33,959 nucleotides of DNA, taken from assembly GCA_002369255.1 (NCBI GenBank), contig DFFO01000039.1, forward strand, positions 32,186 through 66,144, in the 5' to 3' direction. Below are positions 29,736 through 33,959 of this stretch, one piece after another. The position numbers were made by a program, and so were the translations under genes. The notes beneath the pieces are model-generated. The model worked only from the letters and a program-made list of their open reading frames with translations, did not search any database and had not been told where the DNA came from. The stretch's first letter is position 1; each line of letters opens with the position of its first letter. The stretch comes from Lachnospiraceae bacterium UBA3774 (GTDB taxonomy: Bacteria; Bacillota; Clostridia; Lachnospirales; Lachnospiraceae).

Positions 29736-30263
29736 ATGTTATTTGCTTACAAAGAAAAAAATATCCGTATTACCCAGGACTACAAGGACGCTATCGAAAA
29801 AAAGATCGGAAAAAAATTCGATAAGTATTTTAGCGAAAACACTACCGCAACAGTAGTTCTTACCGGCGAGGGCGAGTTTAAAAAGCTTGAGATCACGATA
29901 CCGCTTGACGGCGGCATCATCCGCGCGGAGCGCACCTCCGACAGCGTGCATAACGCAATAGATATGGCCGAGGACGCGCTTGAACGCCAGCTCATGAAGC
30001 ACCGCAAAAAACTGATCGACAGATATCAGTCCAGAGGCACGTTTAATCCCAGATATATCGAGGAGGCGGAAGAGGACGAGGACGAGATACGCATAGAGCG
30101 CACAAAGCATTTTGCGGTAAAGCCCATGGACCCGGAAGAGGCCTGCCTTCAGATGGAAATGCTCGGACACGATTTCTTTGTTTTCAGAAATTCGGAGACA
30201 AACGAGATAAACGTAGTATATAAAAGAAAGGGAAATACCTACGGACTTATCGATCCGGAATGA
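29736..30263 (+). CDS. hpf: Ribosome hibernation-promoting factor, long form
   Basis: A 175-aa protein that inactivates and pairs ribosomes into 100S particles in resting cells. Residues 1-100 are the S30AE/YfiA domain (NIRITQDYKDAIEKKIGKKF; ERTSDSVHNAIDMAEDAL), then an acidic linker (EEAEEDEDE) and the C-terminal dimerisation domain (KHFAVKPMDPEEACLQMEML, GHDFFVFRN, INVVYKRKGNTYGLI). This is the full length expected in Firmicutes. AAAGGAGAT lies 8 bp before the ATG. It has its own promoter and terminator, so it is a single-gene unit. Confidence 0.96.
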   Translation: MLFAYKEKNIRITQDYKDAIEKKIGKKFDKYFSENTTATVVLTGEGEFKKLEITIPLDGGIIRAERTSDSVHNAIDMAEDALERQLMKHRKKLIDRYQSRGTFNPRYIEEAEEDEDEIRIERTKHFAVKPMDPEEACLQMEMLGHDFFVFRNSETNEINVVYKRKGNTYGLIDPE

Positions 30264-30282
30264 TATAGATATAATTTTTCAG

Positions 30283-30306
30283 GGGGACGCTTATGCGTCC
30301 CCTTTT
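30283..30306 (+). terminator. Rho-independent terminator of hpf
   Basis: GGGGACGC pairs with GCGTCCCC around TTAT and is followed by TTTTCCTT. Confidence 0.8.
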
Positions 30307-30339
30307 CCTTGCCCGAAAAACCAGGTTTAATAAAATTTT

Positions 30340-30368
30340 TTGACAAAGTCAAGCATTTAATGTAAAAT
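30340..30368 (+). promoter_or_regulatory. Promoter of the citrate-type transporter gene
   Basis: TTGACA (perfect -35, 30340-30345), 17 bp, TAAAAT (30363-30368). Transcription would start near 30375, about 30 bp before the ATG. Confidence 0.75.
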
Positions 30369-30405
30369 CACCTAAAACCCATAGAAAATGAAAAGGAGAG
30401 ATTTT

Positions 30406-31776
30406 ATGAGTGAGACATTGATTGGTATTCTCGGCTTTATTACGATCGCGCTTATCGTAGTAACTTTGTTTAAAAGCTGGACAGTGCCAAGCGTTGCCTT
30501 TATTGTATTTCCCGCGCTGCTTGCTATAGCCCTTGTAATCGGCGGCTACTACAGCTGGGACGATATAGGTTCGCTGATAAAGAGCGGATTTTCAAGCACC
30601 GGACCTACTGCCGCACTGTTTGTTTTCAGCGTTTTGTATTTTGGAGTAATGAGCGATACGGGTATGTTCGACGTCGTTATCGGAAAGCTTATGAAGCTTG
30701 TCGGAAACAGCGTTATCGGCGTTGCCGTTGTTACCTGTATCATCGCGCTTATCGGTCATCTTGACGGAGGCGGCGCTTCTACGTTCTGTATTGTAATTCC
30801 TGCTATGCTTCCCGTTTACAAGAGAATGCATATGAAGCCTACGAGCCTTCTTCGTATCGCGGTTCTGGCGATGGGCGTTCTGAACCTTATGCCGTGGGCA
30901 GGCCCTACGATGCGTGCAGCTACTGTACTTGAGATAGAGGCGGCAAGTCTCTGGCAGACCATCCTTCCGATACAGATATTCGGAATAGTGCTGGCTATCG
31001 TAGTTGCCGTCATTACCGGTATTCTTGAAAAGAAGAGAGGCGCAGGCCTGAACGGAAAACTGGCCGAAGCCGAAGGCGAAGTAGTCGTTGACGAAGCCGC
31101 AAAGGAAGAAGCAAACGAACTTGCAAGACCTAAGCTTTTCATCTTCAATCTTCTTCTTACCGTTGCTGTTATCGCAATGCTCATCTGGGACGTATTCCCC
31201 AGCTACGTGCCTTTTATGATAGGCCTTGCTGTTGCGGTATTTGTAAACTACGGCTTTAAGAGCAGCATACATAAAAAACTCGTCAACCTTCACGCAGGCC
31301 CCGCGCTTATGATGTGCTCCACGCTTATGGGCGCCGCGGTTCTTATGGGTATTCTCGTAAAGACCGTAGAAGGAGCCGACGGAACGGAGATTCCTTCCGT
31401 CATCACCTGCATGTCAAATATCATTGCGAATTATCTGCCTGCTTTCCTCGGACGTCATCTGCCGCTGGTTATCGGTATCCTGTCTGTTCCGCTGGCGCTT
31501 GCCTTTGATACGGATTCGTATTTCTACGGCATGCTCCCCGTTATGATAGGAATAGGCGCTGCATTTAAAATCAACGCGCTGCCTATAGCTGTCGCTATGG
31601 TAGTTTGCCGCAACTGCGCTACATTCATCAGCCCGATGGTTCCCGCCACCTTACTTGGCGTAGGTCTTGCCGAGGTAGATATAAAGGATCATATCAAATC
31701 GTCCTTCCTTTGGGTCTGGGGATTCTCGATCCTTTGTATGATCTTCGCGATAATTATCGGAATATTGCCATTTTGA
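30406..31776 (+). CDS. CitMHS-family divalent-metal citrate (or related acid) transporter
   Basis: A 456-aa membrane protein with about twelve helices. It shows CitMHS-type phrases: ALIGHLDGGGASTFCIVIPA, then LPLVIGILSVPLALAFDTDS followed by FYGMLPV, and ISPMVPATLLGVGLAEVD near the end. Known members carry citrate complexed with Mg, Ca or similar metals along with protons; other di- and tricarboxylates are possible. A hydrophilic loop rich in Glu and Ala (about 208-245) splits the two halves. I chose ATG 30406, with AAGGAG 7 bp before it, rather than ATG 30388, which lies upstream of that site. It is a single-gene unit. Confidence 0.85.
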   Translation: MSETLIGILGFITIALIVVTLFKSWTVPSVAFIVFPALLAIALVIGGYYSWDDIGSLIKSGFSSTGPTAALFVFSVLYFGVMSDTGMFDVVIGKLMKLVGNSVIGVAVVTCIIALIGHLDGGGASTFCIVIPAMLPVYKRMHMKPTSLLRIAVLAMGVLNLMPWAGPTMRAATVLEIEAASLWQTILPIQIFGIVLAIVVAVITGILEKKRGAGLNGKLAEAEGEVVVDEAAKEEANELARPKLFIFNLLLTVAVIAMLIWDVFPSYVPFMIGLAVAVFVNYGFKSSIHKKLVNLHAGPALMMCSTLMGAAVLMGILVKTVEGADGTEIPSVITCMSNIIANYLPAFLGRHLPLVIGILSVPLALAFDTDSYFYGMLPVMIGIGAAFKINALPIAVAMVVCRNCATFISPMVPATLLGVGLAEVDIKDHIKSSFLWVWGFSILCMIFAIIIGILPF

Positions 31777-31785
31777 TGGCGATCA

Positions 31786-31821
31786 AAAAGAGCTGTCGTT
31801 TGACTTTGTGACAGCTCTTTT
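31786..31821 (+). terminator. Terminator of the transporter gene
   Basis: AAAGAGCTGTC pairs with GACAGCTCTTT, followed by further T residues. Confidence 0.75.
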
Positions 31822-31830
31822 ATAAATAAT

Positions 31831-31857
31831 AAAAGCGGGCTTTTTGCCCGCTTTTTT
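31831..31857. terminator. Bidirectional terminator between transporter and galactokinase
   Basis: AAAAGCGGGC pairs with GCCCGCTTTT around TTTTT. A-run on one side and T-run on the other let it serve the leftward galactokinase gene as well. Confidence 0.8.
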
Positions 31858-31867
31858 AATGGAAAAA

Positions 31868-33145
31868 TTATTTCAGCTCCAGTCTTGTGCCGCCTACTTT
31901 TCGGATCTTTACCACGCGGCAGCTTCCTTCTCCGAGCACTTTTTCTATACCGGTCTTATAAGCCGCTGTCATTTCAGTCGGAACAAAGGCCTGGATGGTT
32001 CCGGCAAAGCCTCCCCCGTGAACTCTGAAAGCGCCCTTGCCGCCGAGCAGCTTTTCGGTAACTGCAAGCGCGGGCGCAAGTCCCTGCTCTTTTATGCTTC
32101 CGGTAGGATAGGCATTTTGAAGATACATAAAAGAAGATCTGCCCGAGCGGTCTATGATATCAAGAAACGCGTCAATATCGCCTTTTTTCAAAATGTCACG
32201 GGCGTTTCTTACTCTCTCGGTCTCTTCAAAGAAGTGCATGGCGCGAAGCACCGCGCGATCTCCTAGTATCTCGCGCAGCTTTTTGAAGTCAGAATAAAAA
32301 GCCTCGGTCGAAACTTCAGAGAGCACTTCTTTTCCATAGTACGAGGCCACTTGTTTCATTTCGTCAAATATATCGGAATACTCATTTGTAAGATCGGCAT
32401 GAGAACTGTGCGTATCTACTATGCACAGATTGTAGCCGGCCTTGCCTATATCAAAAGGAATATTCTCGATCTGAGGCGCAGAGGCGTCATGGAAATCTAT
32501 ATAGGTAATGCCTCCGAGCGAGGACGCCAGCTGATCCATCAGGCCGGAGGGCTTTCCGAAATATTTGTTTTCCGCAAATTGCCCTGCCTGCGCAAGGAAG
32601 ACGCGCATCGAATCTTCCGCTCCTTCACAGAATATATTTCCTACGAGAATCTCAAAAGCCGCCGAAGATGAAACTCCGGACCCCGCGGGAACGTCGCTGA
32701 CCATGTATGCGTCAAAACCAAAAGGCATTATTCCCTTATCTTTTAGAGCAAAAGCAATGCCGCGGATGAGGGATTGGGTCGTGCCTTCCTCGCCATCTGC
32801 TTTTTCAAGATCCGACAGGTCGGCCTCGATAAGCCCGAAACCCTCGGAAAAAATCCTGACAGCATTATCGCTGCGTTTTTTTACTGCAGCGATTATATCC
32901 ATATCGACGGAAGCCGCGATTACTCTGCCGCGCTGATGATCGGTATGATTCCCTACCAGTTCGCTTCTGCCGGGAGCAGAATAAAAGCCTTCTGGAGCCG
33001 CGCAAAAATACTCTTCAAAAGACTGCGCCAGCTTTGCATATCTGATCTGCTGGTGCTCTATGCTGTAGCCGTAAACCGATTTCAGGCTCTCATCCATTCC
33101 GCCTGTGTAGATTTTCTTTGCTGTACTTGTGCTAAATTCTGACAT
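31868..33145 (-). CDS. galK: Galactokinase-family GHMP kinase
   Basis: A 425-aa sugar kinase that should phosphorylate galactose at C1 with ATP, the first step of the Leloir pathway. GHMP motifs are GRSELVGNHTDHQRG (59-73), DVPAGSGVSSSAA (ATP loop, 151-163), GLMDQ with the catalytic Asp at 204, and HGGGFAGT (376-383). The usual GEHTDYN reads GNHTDHQ, a known variant in clostridial members, so the exact sugar is less certain. The frame opens at 33238, but MSEF at 33145 is the only Met after AAGGAG (12 bp upstream, rather far). No other gal gene is in the window. Confidence 0.85.
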   Translation of the reverse strand: MSEFSTSTAKKIYTGGMDESLKSVYGYSIEHQQIRYAKLAQSFEEYFCAAPEGFYSAPGRSELVGNHTDHQRGRVIAASVDMDIIAAVKKRSDNAVRIFSEGFGLIEADLSDLEKADGEEGTTQSLIRGIAFALKDKGIMPFGFDAYMVSDVPAGSGVSSSAAFEILVGNIFCEGAEDSMRVFLAQAGQFAENKYFGKPSGLMDQLASSLGGITYIDFHDASAPQIENIPFDIGKAGYNLCIVDTHSSHADLTNEYSDIFDEMKQVASYYGKEVLSEVSTEAFYSDFKKLREILGDRAVLRAMHFFEETERVRNARDILKKGDIDAFLDIIDRSGRSSFMYLQNAYPTGSIKEQGLAPALAVTEKLLGGKGAFRVHGGGFAGTIQAFVPTEMTAAYKTGIEKVLGEGSCRVVKIRKVGGTRLELK

Positions 33146-33221
33146 AAAATTAACGATCTCCTTTGCATTAGAAGATAACACATAATGGAAAAAATATCTA
33201 CTGTTATATACAAAAACTACC

Positions 33222-33274
33222 AAAATGCGCATAAACAAAGGCTTTTGTGAAAAATAAGGCGTGATAAAATGCGC
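33222..33274. promoter_or_regulatory. Paired AAAATGCGC boxes upstream of galK
   Basis: AAAATGCGC occurs at 33222-33230 and 33266-33274, 44 bp apart (about four helical turns), upstream of galK. Same-face spacing suggests a regulator site, but I see no good -35/-10 pair to place it against. Confidence 0.3.
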
Positions 33275-33291
33275 TTATTTCGGGTAGTTGG

Positions 33292-33324
33292 ACAACAAAT
33301 TGATGACAAATTGGTAACAAAATC
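33292..33324. repeat. Three 11-bp direct repeats beside the integrase gene
   Basis: ACAACAAATTG, ATGACAAATTG and GTAACAAAATC follow one another without gaps and touch the stop codon of the integrase. Short tandem sites of this type are where tyrosine recombinases bind the arms of attachment sites; here that is an inference. Confidence 0.35.
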
Positions 33325-33959
33325 TACCACGGCAAAGAGGCAATCGCTGCTTGTAATTGGGCTATATCTCTATGCGAATAAACAGCGTCGTGTATATCCG
33401 CGCCGAGGCTATGCCCCATTAGAGAACGGCTTGTCACTCCGTCCACTCCGGCCAAATCGCACAAATATTTAAACGTATGCCGGAAATAATGGAATGTGTA
33501 TGCCGGAAAGCCGTTTGCGGAGCAAAACGCGGCTAATGCATCCCTTGAGCTATGGCTACCATATTTAGCCGGAAACAAATACAGGTACGGCATAATTTCC
33601 TCTTTTATCGGCACTATACGCCCCTTGCTCTCTTTTGTCTTTACCCCGCCGCGAAGCAACCTTTTCTCTTCATCAATTTCAAGCGTCTGATATGCGCTTA
33701 CCCTAAATCCCGTGTAGCACATAAACACAATGACCTGTGCCACTTTGTTGCCGTCTGCGGCAAGGCGCTTAATTCGCGCCAAAGCGTCTATATCGACGTA
33801 CTTGTTTTCCGGCCTTGGAATTACCGCTCCTTTGTTTTCCAAAAACCGCGCGTAATCCTTTTCGACAATATCATTTTTTACAGCATATCCGTAAATTAAC
33901 TTTAGCACACATATACATATGGAAACGCCACTTTTGGCACGCCCGGTGTTGTCAATGGC
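33324..33959 (-). CDS. Tyrosine recombinase/integrase, N-terminus outside the window
   Basis: The frame is open to the right edge, giving the last 211 residues of a phage-type integrase. The catalytic domain shows CYTGFRVSA (first Arg), FHYFRHTFKYLCDLAGV (His-x-x-Arg), LMGHS and a late YSH with the nucleophilic Tyr. The core-binding and any arm-binding domains lie beyond the window. The gene reads toward galK, so the element it serves, if still present, would lie to the right of the window. Alternatively it is an orphan. Confidence 0.85.
   Translation of the reverse strand, partial: AIDNTGRAKSGVSICICVLKLIYGYAVKNDIVEKDYARFLENKGAVIPRPENKYVDIDALARIKRLAADGNKVAQVIVFMCYTGFRVSAYQTLEIDEEKRLLRGGVKTKESKGRIVPIKEEIMPYLYLFPAKYGSHSSRDALAAFCSANGFPAYTFHYFRHTFKYLCDLAGVDGVTSRSLMGHSLGADIHDAVYSHRDIAQLQAAIASLPW

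Noticed and set aside
30592..31293. 233-codon minus-strand frame inside the transporter gene
   Set aside because: Shadow of a membrane protein gene; no ribosome site and no domain.

Overview
The window looks like a chromosome segment of an uncultured, low-to-mid GC Firmicute, probably a gut clostridium. This is an inference from gene content: strong AAGGAG ribosome binding sites, a CadC-type ArsR repressor beside a Zn/Cd P-type ATPase, a CitMHS transporter, a long-form hibernation factor and a galactokinase of the clostridial GNHTDH type. I see no rRNA, tRNA or CRISPR array.

Left flank (1-5193), compact and GC-richer: a partial ArsR repressor and a metal-exporting ATPase, a YfcE-type phosphodiesterase, then a leftward group made of an XRE-type regulator, a TPR protein and a DUF4037 protein.

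Middle (about 5250-26400), AT-rich, repeat-laden and full of gene fragments, so probably an accessory island. It has two parts. Part A (5283-11261) starts with a near-consensus promoter (TTGACA, 17 bp, TATTAT) overlapped by two perfect inverted repeats and followed by a hairpin leader. Behind it lies an array of unrelated genes separated by five copies of one sequence. That sequence is the last codons of an acyl-adenylate ligase, its stop, an AAGGAG site, and the first codons of the next ligase. Between copies sit a 205-aa membrane protein, a divergent ligase, one complete ligase, a 126-aa membrane protein whose start and stop codons both lie in the flanking copies, and a 91-aa ORF fused in frame to a ligase N-terminus. 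Part B (11365-26400) holds mostly exported proteins: two lipoproteins, a Trp-repeat wall-binding protein, a secreted protein and a 1559-aa adhesin-like protein. It also has two zinc-ribbon proteins, a leftward DUF4143 ATPase, several truncated paralogues, a 97-bp direct repeat 6.9 kb apart, and two clusters of a 52-bp palindromic unit.

Right flank (26535-33959), ordinary chromosome: a metallo-beta-lactamase-fold hydrolase, a very short rubredoxin (27342-27476), a flavin reductase overlapping an operon with a MATE exporter, the hibernation factor HPF, a citrate-type transporter and, leftward, a galactokinase. A tyrosine recombinase runs off the right edge and may mark another element beyond the window.

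The strongest candidate for something undescribed is the repeat-bounded array behind the single regulated promoter at 5283. It resembles an integron in layout, but the boundary element is a gene end plus a gene start and no recombinase is encoded nearby. Homologous recombination among dispersed ligase copies is the simplest explanation.
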